This document shows positions 45,285-56,440 of a stretch of DNA of 64,000 nt, one piece after another. The DNA comes from Pieris napi (taxonomy: Eukaryota > Arthropoda > Insecta > Lepidoptera > Pieridae): assembly GCF_905475465.1 (NCBI RefSeq), contig NC_062246.1, forward strand, positions 9,946,001 to 10,010,000, in the 5' to 3' direction. The notes beneath the pieces are model-generated. The model saw only the letters and a program-made list of their open reading frames with translations, was not told the origin of the DNA and made no database searches. The position numbers and the translations under genes are program-made. The stretch's first letter is position 1; each line of letters starts with the position of its first letter.

Positions 45285-45490
45285 CCACAGACAGGAGGCT
45301 TATCTGATGTTAAGTGATATGAACACTTCCATTGCCAGAAGGCTCGCCTCTTAAGAAAAGGTACGCTCTTTTTTGAAGGACCTTAAGTCGAATTGTTTCA
45401 GAAATAAGTCAGTGGGCAGCTGGTTCCACATAGTGTTAGTGCGCGGTAAATACTGCATTAAAAAACGCTCAGTTGTGGAAAAATTCATGC
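45285..45490 (+). repeat. Dispersed repeat ('GTGCGTTGCCGGCC' family)
   Basis: ACAGACAGGAGGCTTATCTGATG ... TTGCCAGAAGGCTCGCC ... GGACCTTAAGTCGAATTG ... GGCAGCTGGTTCCACATAGTG ... AACGCTCAGTTGTGGAA. The GTGCGTTGCCGG core is partly deleted in this copy. Confidence 0.7.
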
Positions 45491-45994
45491 TCCTATTAGA
45501 ATCAATAATGTTTTTTTTTTAATATTAGGTCCTTAATTATAAAATTGACGTTTTGTATGGAATGAACAAAAAGTAGATTTTTTTTTTAAGAATATCTTTA
45601 GTTAATCAAAGTATGTACTATAGCTATCAATGCAATTTTGCCATCTTATAAGTTGAGAGGCATTGATCTCTTTACTAAAAAAACATTCGGACCGAATGAA
45701 ATCTTTGAAGGCGGTTTCGACTGCCCCATCAGAGTAGAATTTCTACTTGCAAGATTTCGAAAAAATGGTAATCTGTTGGAAAAAGGTCCTAATATTCTAA
45801 GTGCATGAAACCACTCTTTATTTTTGCACTTTAATATTTTTACGTCAACACTTGTAACACTTGAATGACACTAATTAATGTTATAATCCAATCTAAATTT
45901 ACAATCACCGATGCTCAAAATACGTTAATACTGATTCAAAGTTTAGTTATATTAGTAAAATCTCAAGGAAATAATAAAGTTTCATGATACAATT

Positions 45995-46532
45995 ATTGTG
46001 TGAACTCTTTATAACGTCATTGATTATAACGAAAACCCTAACGTAAAAATAGATAAATTTGTTTGTGTTAACCCGAAAACCATACATTAATTCACTCTTT
46101 ATAACGCAACATCCGTTCTCTATACTACGAATCTACGATTAAATATTTTCATATTTAGACATCAACAACATACTTAAGTGTAATTATTTTTATAATCAGC
46201 TTACAAAACTAACCTATTGAGGTGCCGAAATTTCTAAGAAAGACACCTGAGGTCATAAACAGCCGTCTCGCTTTTGTTATTGTTAATTGCATTAACGCGT
46301 GTGCTATTATTCTTAGATTACATATACTGTCATAGCAAAACATATCAGGCAAAGTTAACAGAAATATATGTGCTTAGAATAATTTACCCATTGATAGTTA
46401 TAAAATTAGAAATTATTGTAATTGGTTAATTTTGTTTTCTTTTTCTCTTTTATACGTAAAACGAAAACTCTCTATAACGAAAAAATATGATCGGTCCCTT
46501 GAAATTCGTTATAAAGAGATTACACTGTATAC
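45995..46532. mobile_element. pogo-like MITE
   Basis: Left GTGTGAACTCTTTATAACG...GATTATAACGAAAAC and right GTTATAAAGAGATTACACTG are inverted ends; both arms repeat CTCTTTATAACG/CTCTCTATAACG. This end type is known from pogo-related elements. No coding sequence. Confidence 0.6.
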
Positions 46533-46639
46533 TAATATCGTACTACACAAATAAACTAATTATACAATTTATTTCACGTGTATTGGTTTTCTTCTTTAAA
46601 ATGTTTGGTATATTGAGTATTTTTATAACAAGAACGATC

Positions 46640-46915
46640 GTAAACATCGTAGGTACCTAGTAGGTACCTATCACATCTCGTTAGTCTCGCTAACTTGAGA
46701 ATGGCTGGACTGATTTGGCTAATTATGATCTTGAAATATTTGTGGAAATTCACCGAAGTCTTAAGCGGAAAAATAAATGTTAAGTAAAGTTATTTAAAAC
46801 GACAATTAAATTTTCTAATAGACACTGTTAAAAGTAGGTATGATCTCGTTGGTCTATTTTAAAGTTTTGACACAATGAAGTGTAGGTGAAACGAAGTTCA
46901 CCGGCTCATCTAGTT
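46640..46915 (+). mobile_element. RTE-related repeat
   Basis: ATCTCGTTAGTCTCGCTAACTTGAGAATGGCTGGACTGATTTGGC ... GTGAAACGAAGTTCACCGGCTCATCTAG. The ending is the GAAGTTC-rich RTE boundary. At the left, GTAGGTACCTAGTAGGTACC is a small direct/inverted repeat. Confidence 0.55.
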
Positions 46916-46919
46916 AATG

Positions 46920-48430
46920 AATAAACATTAGATTGGACAATTTAATAATACGACTAACAAAAAGAAAAGCGATACTAATCAATACACGAACAAAAATATT
47001 GGAGGCCTGACATGATTTTGACTTTTGTCTATAAATTAAATTAAAACTAAAATAGGTATAATTGTGTACTCACAATTTGCGTTTAAAAGACGCAGATTAA
47101 AAAATTAATTTTAAAGTCATCAAATGGATTTTACTTATAGTTAACTTGGGATGTTCTTTGTTGTATTTATAGACATCTTGTATCTCCCGGGAATATGGTT
47201 ACCGACGCCTTCATTTTTTTGTTGCGTCTTTGTTTACGTCAACTGTTTGCTGTTCTTTTGTTTAATAATAAAATTTTAATCTCACCGCCGAATAAGTTAC
47301 GTATTTTTTTTTAAATTGCTTAGTAGTTGCTTTTATTAATAATTAAACAAAAAAAATATGTTGTATAATGTAAAAGTACCGATATTACTGACTTATAACA
47401 AATTAATATTTTATAAAATATTGTGAGTAAATCAAAGGGATCACTACGTGTCTGCTAACAATAGCGCGTCACTCTATTGTATCGTCAAACCCAACATCCG
47501 AAGCAAAACAATAGTCTAACCGTCTAACGGATACTTTCAAACTAATGTCATATAAAATCCCTGTCCAAAGACAGGTTATCTAATTAAATAATAAAGAAAA
47601 CATAGTTTTATCATACCTGTAACATAAATACACGATATAGATGGTAATCACTAATCACTACAGTTTGTAAACAAACGTGAGATGCCACCGGCAAACGTTA
47701 CAAACAAAACACTGCCATCTTGCACAGAACATAATAAGTCAGTGATACCAACTCCTACAGAATGATCCCCCTTGAACTAACTTCAAATGCCCCTATATAA
47801 TATCGTTTAAAAATCCCTATTATTGTACACTCTGTTTGAAAAGTAATTTCAAATATGCATTAAAAACACATTCAAGTAGTATAAAATTTTGATCTTGGAG
47901 TATTTTAGCTTTTTGATATTTCAGTTATAGCCACGCTTGGAGTTTAGTTTTTTAGGTTCTAGGCTTAATATAAATTGTATGGAAACGTGCGTTTTAAGAA
48001 AAAATAAATAAATTCCTCTATAAACGTACCTTAAAAAAACTCCAGGACATCTGGATTCCTCCTAAATTTAGGGAGAAAACCCCCAAGTTGGAATCACTGT
48101 AATACGTAACAATTTTGGAATTTATTGTTGAAATTATTAACACAGCTCGCACTGGGAACACCTCATTTAGAATATAATTTATTTTACAAATACAAAAATG
48201 AAAACTTTTTTATTTACGGGTTTTAACAATAATTTGTGATGGCAAGCAGCAAAATCTTGTTGCACACAAACAAAAAACTATGCTTTGTCCTCCTTACTCT
48301 AATGCATTTTTGTATACGTTGTCGCATTTTAAGCAGCACAATGTCTGGAGAAACAATACATTGTTGGATGAACCCTTGGAGAAATGTGCTCCTTAATACG
48401 AAGTAAAATCATCCTTTTTTTGTATTACGA
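46920..48430. other. Intergenic, nothing recognised
   Basis: AT-rich sequence between FAR3 and FAR4 with no coding or clear repeat signal. Confidence 0.4.
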
Positions 48431-48439
48431 AATCCATTT

Positions 48440-49345
48440 ACATACCCCTGCGCCGGCGCAACTTATTAAAATAACGCGGTGAGTGTGGGGGTCGGTCTAG
48501 GTAGTGCAATCTGCTCGCTATGGATGGCAGGGTAACAATTTCCCATAATCCGTGCCCCGGTTATGAGCGTCCGTTACGCTAGTGCAAACCCACCTTCCAA
48601 GTTGCCCAATGCGGTACGACGGTCACAGTGGAATATCGTGTAGGGGTTGGTCCGGTAGGTGCAATGAACCCCTACCGACTAGAACCCAACGGCCCATATG
48701 CCAATTCTACATACCTGTATAAGTATAAATATAATTTATTAAAGCTTATCCCAATTTAATTTAGTTTTATATTCAACTGTAATCACTGTACATAAGAACA
48801 ATATACCTAACTGTCAACAAATTACCTACAATTTTTTTGTTTACTTAATATAAGACGCGGACTGCCCAGGCGGTTGAGGGAAAGGAATTGTATCTAACAG
48901 CAAAACTAACCCTTAACCACCTAACCCACGTCCAATGTAATTTGTAATTTTCTTTAAAAAAACTAATAAACACTAGACATGCCTAGCTCATTTTAGCTTA
49001 GCTTCCTTGGCCCCGGCACGTAAGTCGCCGTAAGGGGAGGTAGGCTCACTAGCAATTTAAAAAAAAAACGGCCCCATATGCTGCTATATCCCGTAAGGTA
49101 TTTCCCTTAATCCGTGCACCGTCAGAGCGTCTGCTCGTGGAGTCGCGTCGTCATCAACCTCACCTTCTTTTGCGTTAAGAGTCGGCTTCTTGGCTACACT
49201 CCCGAATCCTCTCCTCGTTCTCTTTAGGTCTTATGACGGCCTCACTGCATGCTTTTAAAGTGTTCTATGGGCCTCCAGCATAGCTTTCACTATGATGGGA
49301 AGCGACAGATCCGAAGGTAGGTAGGTAGGTAGGTTAGGTAAGTTA
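48440..49345. repeat. GC-richer blocks, probable transposon remnants, and an (AGGT)n run
   Basis: Two GC-rich islands (48460-48720 and 49000-49320) stand out against the AT-rich background: GTGAGTGTGGGGGTCGGTC..., CCCCATATGCTGCTATATCCC, TTAATCCGTGCACCG. CCCATAATCCGTGCCCCGG (48541) and CCTTAATCCGTGCACCG (49105) are related to each other. AGGTAGGTAGGTAGG at 49316-49335 is a microsatellite. No readable protein. Confidence 0.4.
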
Positions 49346-49689
49346 GGTAAACGAAGTCACCCTGGCTTAACTTATAATGTTAATTAATTTCAACCAATCA
49401 CAAAAAGTATATAATCGGAATCAACAATACGGAAAACTACTGGAATCTGAAATATCTTCATTGCTACCACTTAATTACTTAAATTTTTCAGAATTTTTTT
49501 TAATGCAAAGAAATAATCATTTGATAACTTGTGAATTATTATTACTTATTAGAAAACCTAACGCCTGATTAAATATATTCTGTTAACATTCGATTGCAAG
49601 TATTCAATAAGTATCGGTCGGCGCAAAGGAGTTCACGTAAGAAGTTCTATCATTGTGTTTTTGGATTCACTTGAATCTTAATGGGTTAT

Positions 49690-50015
49690 TAGATATTCAA
49701 TTAACAATACCATCTGGGGCCCGTGGCACATCTTCATTCGTGGCAATTCTTTTGATGGGGCCCTATCAGTAAAAATCGTCCCTACTAGTTTAATTTTATT
49801 AAACTTCGGGATTTTCATCGTACTCAATTCCGACTAATGGGCATAGGCCTCCTTTCTTAGGCGAGAGGAAATGGTCTGTAGTCCCCACGTTAGCCCAATG
49901 CGTATTGGAGACTTCACATTCATCCATACAACATAATATCTCTTGGGCAGGGGCCCACTTGGGTCGGGGGCCCGTGGCATTTTGCCAGCCCTGCCCTATT
50001 GTTACGCCACTGGCT
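49690..50015. repeat. Dispersed repeats
   Basis: CCGACTAATGGGCATAGGCCTCC ... GTAGTCCCCACGTTAGCCCAATGCGTATTGG is a common lepidopteran repeat; GGGGCCCGTGGCA occurs on both sides (49718 and 49969) in direct orientation. Confidence 0.55.
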
Positions 50016-50224
50016 GTGTTAATTATTTAATATTATTGCAAAACGTTGATTATTATTGTTGTTATTCATACAATGATGTAACATCATAACATGACGTATG
50101 AATAGATTTGGGCGGTTTTAATTGTCATTTGTCATTTTTTACGCAATTTGCGTAAAGCGTTTTTTGTTGTAACATTAGGTACGTACAAGAACTCAATATT
50201 AAAGAGAAATCGATTGGCAAAAAA

Positions 50225-50440
50225 ACCAGTGGCGCTACCTTTTTAGGTCTGGGCCTCAGATTTCTGTATCTGTTCATGATCAATCAAATAGGCCTGACAC
50301 ACGCAGTTGACTTTTTGGGTCTAAGACAAGCCGGTTTCCTCACGATGTTTTCTTCACCATTCGAGCGAATGTTAAATGCGCACATAGAAAGAAAGTTCAG
50401 TAGTGCAGTCGCACGCTGAAGCCACAAGGCCAACATTGTT
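50225..50440 (-). mobile_element. tRNA-derived SINE (family 2), reverse copy
   Basis: CAGTGGCGCTACC ... TCTGTATCTGTTCATGATCA ... GTTAAATGCGCACATAGAAAG ... GAAGCCACAAGGCCAAC. The B box region is shortened. Confidence 0.8.
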
Positions 50441-50709
50441 TAGTAGATAAATGATTTATTTCTGTAAGTAGGTTTTTACAAACACTTTTACACGCCAAAC
50501 ATTTTTTTTTAAACTAGATGAGATCGACGTTTACTATCTGACTACTCTGAGAAGAAACGCCGAAACAAACTCAGAGCTCACAGTCTCTTTTAAAGTCCAG
50601 ACATAACAAGATTATGTGAAGACCATGTAGATTGCAGTCTGAAATGGTCTTTTGAGGAAAGAACCACACAGATTGAGTGGACCTGTCAAGTCCAAGTAGT
50701 ATTTTATAC

Positions 50710-51195
50710 CTACACTAGCTACCCCCGCGAACTTCGTTTCTCCTTAATGCCTATCCTACCTTTTTAGTACATGCCAACATAGAACATTTTGCTATGCTAC
50801 TCCAGAGACGGTTCGGTTTTCCAGAATGAAAACTTTTTAGGTTTTTCTGTGATTTTTCTCTATATAAACCTCAAAGTTCAAGTTATAAGTTCTAAACCAA
50901 CAAAAAAATAATAGGGGTTGATCGTAGAGGTAGTTAAAAATTAATGATTGTATGTATTTTTGTATGTTGTATCATAAAAAAAATAAAACTAAAAAATGTT
51001 GTCTAAAAAATTTAAAAAAATATTGGGGTGGACACTCCTCATCACTTAGGGCCTAGGGGTTTGAAAGATAGATAGTAGCCGATTCACAGACTGAATATGC
51101 ATAAAAAATTTCATTAGAATCGATCGAGACGTTTCGGGGGATTATGGGAACGATTAACGAACATTGAGACACGAGCATTTTATCTATTAGATTTA
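50710..51195 (+). mobile_element. RTE-type nonautonomous repeat, near complete
   Basis: Starts CTAGCTACCCCCGCGAACTTCG, passes TTTTGCTATGCTACTCC, AGGGGTTGATCGTAGAGG, GGGGTGGACACTCC, GATAGATAGTAGCCGATTC, and ends GAACATTGAGACACGAGCATTTTATCTATTAGA. Of the copies here this is the longest. Confidence 0.75.
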
Positions 51196-51199
51196 TATA

Positions 51200-52730
51200 A
51201 TATTTTTATTTTATTTTCGTTCGTCTATGCCACACTTTACTAAGCAGGTCTTATTCGGGGATTAGCAAACAATGAATGCCACTTCGAAAAAAGATTCGTT
51301 GCGTCACAACTCACAGATTAAAATCCAACTACAAAAATATTCTGTAATCTATCATACATTATCATAATTAAAAGGAAATGATGCCGAGTCTAAGGGCATT
51401 CTGCTTTAGCAATCATATTTGTTAAATGTATTTATTGTATTATTATTTTTAATTTTCTCTCTTCATTACGGCGTAAACACCATTTTGACAGGAATAGACG
51501 AAAGAGTACTTTAGTGAAACGACTGCAATTAGAGTGATTTAGTTTTTATGATAAATTAATGAACATTAATAACGCAGTGGTATGAGAAAATTACTTCAAA
51601 GAAATTTCGCGTGTATACCTTTTAATTACCTGTATTCTAGTTCCACACAGGGTCTCCCATATTTTGTTTGTTAATAAAGTTTATTATTAATACAAAAAAA
51701 TATTTAAACAATTGTCTAGCGATCGTACATTTAGTATAACGTAACGGATGTTTCGCTACTAAATATTAATTTATCGAATATTTTAGCATTATCTATGTTT
51801 ACGGTCGGTCACTCTTGTTTGAACCTCGTTGAGTGTAACACGTGTTGATTTGAGCGCCATCACGTGTCGAGTGGACGGAAATTCGGGTATGTTATTTATC
51901 AATATTTTGTATTGTTTTTAAAAAGCATTAATTAATTTGTAAATTTGACAATATAATTTTTCTATTTTATCGCTTTATTAAACTTAATTTAGTTGGAATA
52001 TATGTAAGAGACTTGATATTGTTATATATGTATATTAAACTCTCGACTTTTCATATTTACGATTTTACACTTGTTTAATTAAATTCATTTTTTTACGACT
52101 AAAGCGACTGAATTTTTCTATAAAAAATATCTTCTAAATAATCTTACATTATACAGACAAACAAAAATCCTATGTGTACCTACCTGTATGATTAATGATA
52201 TAGATAATATTAGTGAACTAATAATGCAAATTGCTTCAAAATAAAGCTAGATTATCAGCCTGTAATATGTAAATAACAAGACTCTTATTGATGCTCTCCT
52301 AATCAATAAGATTTGTTGCAAAAACTAATAAAAAATCTTTATTAACAGTAACACAAAATTACAGTTCCACTCAAAAAGTTCTAAAAAAACAGACTGACTC
52401 ACTAAAACCTTTATACTAATAAATTTTGTTCTAAAATAATGCATTATAGCGAAGGTTATGAACTATTAATTTATTTAACGAATTACATAGGTTAACGGAC
52501 CCTTTTCATTGTCCGTTGAGTGAACTGACAAAAGTTAATGTTGTATGTTTGCTTTTTGTGTTTCGTCTGTTATTGTACACTCTGGTCACTTTAGGGTCGC
52601 CTGTTAGGGCAGGAGTGTTTTTATAAATAAATAAATAAATAAATATTATACAAATAAATACGACATTCATAACTATTACTGAACAAAACATTTAATTACA
52701 ATAAATGGCTTAATGGCAAGAAAATAATGA
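51200..52730. other. Intergenic, nothing recognised
   Basis: Very AT-rich, no motif or repeat that I can support. Confidence 0.4.
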
Positions 52731-52734
52731 TAAA

Positions 52735-52930
52735 AATAAAAATAAATAAAATATGTTTATTATGGAACATAAGATACATGTATCACTTATTCCACGTCAT
52801 TAAATTTGAATTTGTAGGCATCCCTACTCATCGGCAAAGAAGACAGAGGGTGTAGGCCGAGAGAAAAAGCCGGCGTAAAAAACTCTCGGTACTCTTTTAA
52901 AATAGCAAATCATCAAACAACACTTTATAA
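52735..52930 (-). mobile_element. LINE 3' tail
   Basis: AATATGTTTATTATGGAACATAAG ... CATCCCTACTCATCGGCAAAG ... CGAGAGAAAAAGCCGGCG ... CTCTCGGTACTC: a reverse-oriented LINE tail of the 'AACTGGCAAGAAACTCTC' type. Confidence 0.5.
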
Positions 52931-53382
52931 TAATATTTAATAACAATGGTTAATATTTGACGCGGAAACTGCGGGGAAATAACCTTGTTATTATTATATT
53001 ACAAAAATTTAAAGGTATATTTAAAATATATTTCTTGGTTTAATAGTGAAATCTCTTCATAAAAGTTTTTTCCTTATATAAGTTTCGTCCTTGTTAGAAG
53101 TAAAGAAAAAATTATTTGTAAATTTTTTGTTTGTCATGACGCAACTGTTTGCTAGTCTGAGGTTAAATTGTCATCGTTAACATTAGTCATTACATTGTCA
53201 ATTGTTAAACATAGTCTTAATGCATAAGATTAACATTTATTTCTTCGAATTTTATTTGATCTTAGTACTTTTACGCACGTCATGGCAAAGGATTTCGTAA
53301 GTTTCGTCATTCCCGTGAATATGTGTTTAGCTTTAAGTTAACCTATTGTTTACGCCTTTGACAGTTAACCTTATGTCCGAAA

Positions 53383-53942
53383 AAAAAACGGGTGCGTGTA
53401 CTTATGTACGCGCGTAAGAAGTTATACTTCTTTGGCTTTCATTATTTTTTTTAAATATAATTAATTGATATTTAACGTAAACAATTTAATAATATTTAGT
53501 ATTTTAATATTTATATTATTATATTATTTATATTTTAATATTTAGAATTAATATTAATAACAATTATTATTATTATTTTTTTATTTTATTATATTATTCA
53601 TTCAATTTAATAACTTGGTATGTTTCATAACCTTTTAACTAAGTAACTAACTATGTAAATAGGTCTTTGTGAAAAAGCATTGCTAAATTTCTTTGAAAAA
53701 ATAGTTAAAACTCCTTTATTTGTTTAAAAGGTAAATGTCATTATGGTCATTCAAAATTCTTGGCATAGCTGCTAACTTCACGCATATTCTATTTCTTTTT
53801 ACTTGTAGATTGTCTTATTCCCATCTCGCTCGCGCACGCTATATCACACTGACAACTTTGTGTCTCAGGTGCGCGCGAATCGTAAAATTTCACTCTCATT
53901 AATTTTTCATAACGCGCCTAAAGAAGTATAACTTCAAAAATA
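53383..53942. mobile_element. MITE with palindromic GTGTACTTATGTACG end
   Basis: Left: GTGCGTGTACTTATGTACGCGCG followed by TAAGAAGTTATACTTCTTTGG. Right: GCGCCTAAAGAAGTATAACTTCAAAAA. Same end-family as 3896-4112 and 54988-55612. Confidence 0.65.
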
Positions 53943-54199
53943 CATACAAAATTACGGCTGTCCAAATTAATTTTACAATAATCTTTATTCTTCTACGCCA
54001 TAGAAGATTTAGCATACAATAACAGGTAATAAACGAATCCTTTAAAAAAGTATGTTTTATAAGTCGACAGTAATAAGACAGATGATTCTTTTATTGAATA
54101 GATCGAAGAGAAAGTCTGCTTATTTATTCTTCCTGTGAAACTTGAACGAACATTCATAAAAAAAGTATCTCCGTGGTTGTCTGAAAATTGCATCTTGTA

Positions 54200-54445
54200 C
54201 AGCCCTGCGATTCTGTAACTTACTTTTCGAACTCTCACAGCGGTTTTCAGAGCGGCGGTCGCGCTCAAATCAGTCGTAAAGCAGTCATTTTATGATATGG
54301 CATTCTGATAAACAATAAACTACACGGAGGGACCTTATCAGAATGCTAAATCATAAAATGACTGCTTCACGACTGATTTGAGCGCGACCGCCGCTGTGAA
54401 AACCGCTGTGAGAGTTCGAAAAGTGAGTAACAGAATCGCAAGGCA
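54200..54445. mobile_element. Fold-back element, arms of about 110 bases
   Basis: GCCCTGCGATTCTGTAACTTAC ... GAGCGGCGGTCGCGCTCAAATCAGTCGT ... CATTTTATGAT is followed, after about 50 bases of loop, by its reverse complement ending GTAACAGAATCGCAAGGC. Near-perfect hairpin. A half copy lies in FAR2 intron 9 (15157-15320) and the tip only at 11009-11079. Confidence 0.85.
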
Positions 54446-54987
54446 GATGTGTAAACAACAAACTCAACAACTCAACTCAAACTCAAACAACTACTCTCGG
54501 GAAAAGCATGCATATGATTGATAACAAAATTCTGAAGGGTATATTGTCAAAGCATTTAGTAATCAATGCAAAGACCAATTTATATGTAATTTTTACTACT
54601 ATTTATATATTATAACTGCTGGTTATCTAACTAAATAAATATAAGTGAAGAGTTCTTATCAAATTTCGTAAATCGTTGATAACTTTTTAATTGTTGGATC
54701 GTTTATCTAGTACTATGACCGAAATAATTGTAATTATATTATAGTAATTAAATTAGAATTTCAACTAATGCATGTTTAATGATATAGGTGCGTAATGAGC
54801 GGAATAGATACATTTTAGCGTCGGTGATGGTATTTTAATTTTCTGGAATCAAAATTATTGTGACATAACTTTTTAGTATGACAAATATAATTATGTAATG
54901 TTATGTTTATTAGTAACCATAACAATAAAAAAATACCGTATCAACAAGTTTCTTAATCTTCATAGTAATAATAAAAATAATAAAAAA

Positions 54988-55612
54988 ATGTATGTGTGTA
55001 CTAGTGTACACACGTAAGAAGTGAAACTTCTTTATGACCTTATTTTACGAAAAATTATCTACTATATGCAACTTTACAGAAATTGGTTAAATAAAGTTAA
55101 CTTAGATAAAGTTTAAAAAAAGGCTTTTATTATCATAGACATAGATAGAATAGAATAAATAAATAGAATACAAATAATACAATTATTTCATTCTACCTTA
55201 TTACTACTAAGATTATTACAGAATTTCATTAATTGTAATATAATTATTACTATCATTGTTATCGTTACTATATATTTTTGTTTTTAATATAAATTTTATT
55301 CATTTTATGAACGCACTACACGGTTTGGGACATAAATAATAATGATTTAAAAGCATAATTTCTATTTATAACTAAACAATACTGCAATATTAATTAAATA
55401 TAACGTGAAAAAATTATCCAATATAAATAACAGTACGTTAGTTAGTTTTCAGAGGTAGGCAAACTTCACAAACATCAAATCTTGCAACTAATCAATAAAC
55501 TGGATCCGAAATCGCAGGACAAGAGAACAAAGATGGCGCGTAACGGAAAAATGTGACGACGTCACGTGAAGTAATTTTTTTTCCAACGCCGATAAAGAAG
55601 TTTCACTTCAAC
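54988..55612. mobile_element. MITE with GTGTGTACTAGTGTACACACG terminal palindrome
   Basis: Left: TGTGTGTACTAGTGTACACAC, then GTAAGAAGTGAAACTTCTTTATG. Right: CGCCGATAAAGAAGTTTCACTTCAAC. Internal TTTTACGAAAAATTATCTACTATATGC and ATTATTTCATTCTACCTTATTACTAC match 11405-12012 inverted. Confidence 0.7.
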
Positions 55613-55624
55613 AAATTTAAAAAG

Positions 55625-55930
55625 TTTGCCGCTGTGGCAGTGTACCTTTAATGCTGGCAGCATTTCCTTGCTGTATTGCGATACTTATTCGTTGAGCCAG
55701 GAAACTGCTAGCTCTGGCGTCACCGGTACTATCTACCAGGCGCCAACTTAAATCTTTAATTAGCGCTTGTGCACTTGAACCCCACGAGTCTAAGAGTCTT
55801 TACTCTTAAGGGAACAAAAACGAAGTTGGAGGAAAGACTCTTTTATTTGAGCCGTTTATTATTTTCCGCCTGATCTGCGGCTGCCCCAGCTTCTTTGCTT
55901 GTCCAAGAGAGGTGAGACGGGGCCAACGTG
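55625..55930 (-). mobile_element. LINE 3' end, inverted
   Basis: GCTGGCAGCATTTCCTTGCTG ... TTCGTTGAGCCAGGAAACTG ... ACCGGTACTATCTACCAGGCGCC is the reverse complement of the pol ending at 32160-32260, followed by TTAATTAGCGCTTGTGCACTTGAACC as at 43975. Confidence 0.7.
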
Positions 55931-55959
55931 TCCACACAAGTAGCACCCCGTACCATTAT

Positions 55960-56425
55960 GTAATATTAGTTTAAAAGTTACTAATATACATCTACAAATG
56001 ATTGTTTAAGATTGGCCAACAGTATCTATATATAGCAAACGATTTCGTCTTATGACCAATAGGTCAAAATTCGTTAAACGCATTAACACTTCGTTGCATT
56101 AAAAAAACCTGAGGCAATGTAAGGAAAAGTTATGTTTTACTTTTAAATTAGCGACTAAAAGTACGTAATCTACTCTTAGCTAGACTATATATAGCTAAGC
56201 TATACTTTTGCTTGGGCCCAATAACATTTTAAACTCGGCATAGTTTGTAAAATATGTTGACACCTTGACTCTATAGCTTTGTCTAGTCCTTTATAAAGTA
56301 CTTAACGCGTCATTGGCCTTTTCCATGGATAAAATAACTACTCCATTTACCATGGAGAGTATTCAGAGGAGTTGTTCAGATTAATGCCTGCATCTGAGTT
56401 TCATCATCTTCTTCAAGGCATAATA
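55960..56425. other. Spacer, nothing recognised
   Basis: AT-rich, no coding signal. At its end ATAATAAAAAAATGCGTGCGTACT resembles the left terminus of the 54988 MITE family (see the inverted repeat that follows). Confidence 0.4.
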
Positions 56426-56440
56426 AAAAAATGCGTGCGT

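Noticed and set aside
49316..49350. TTAGG-like repeats hinting at insect telomere sequence
   Set aside because: It is an AGGT microsatellite with only one or two TTAGG-like words, not (TTAGG)n.
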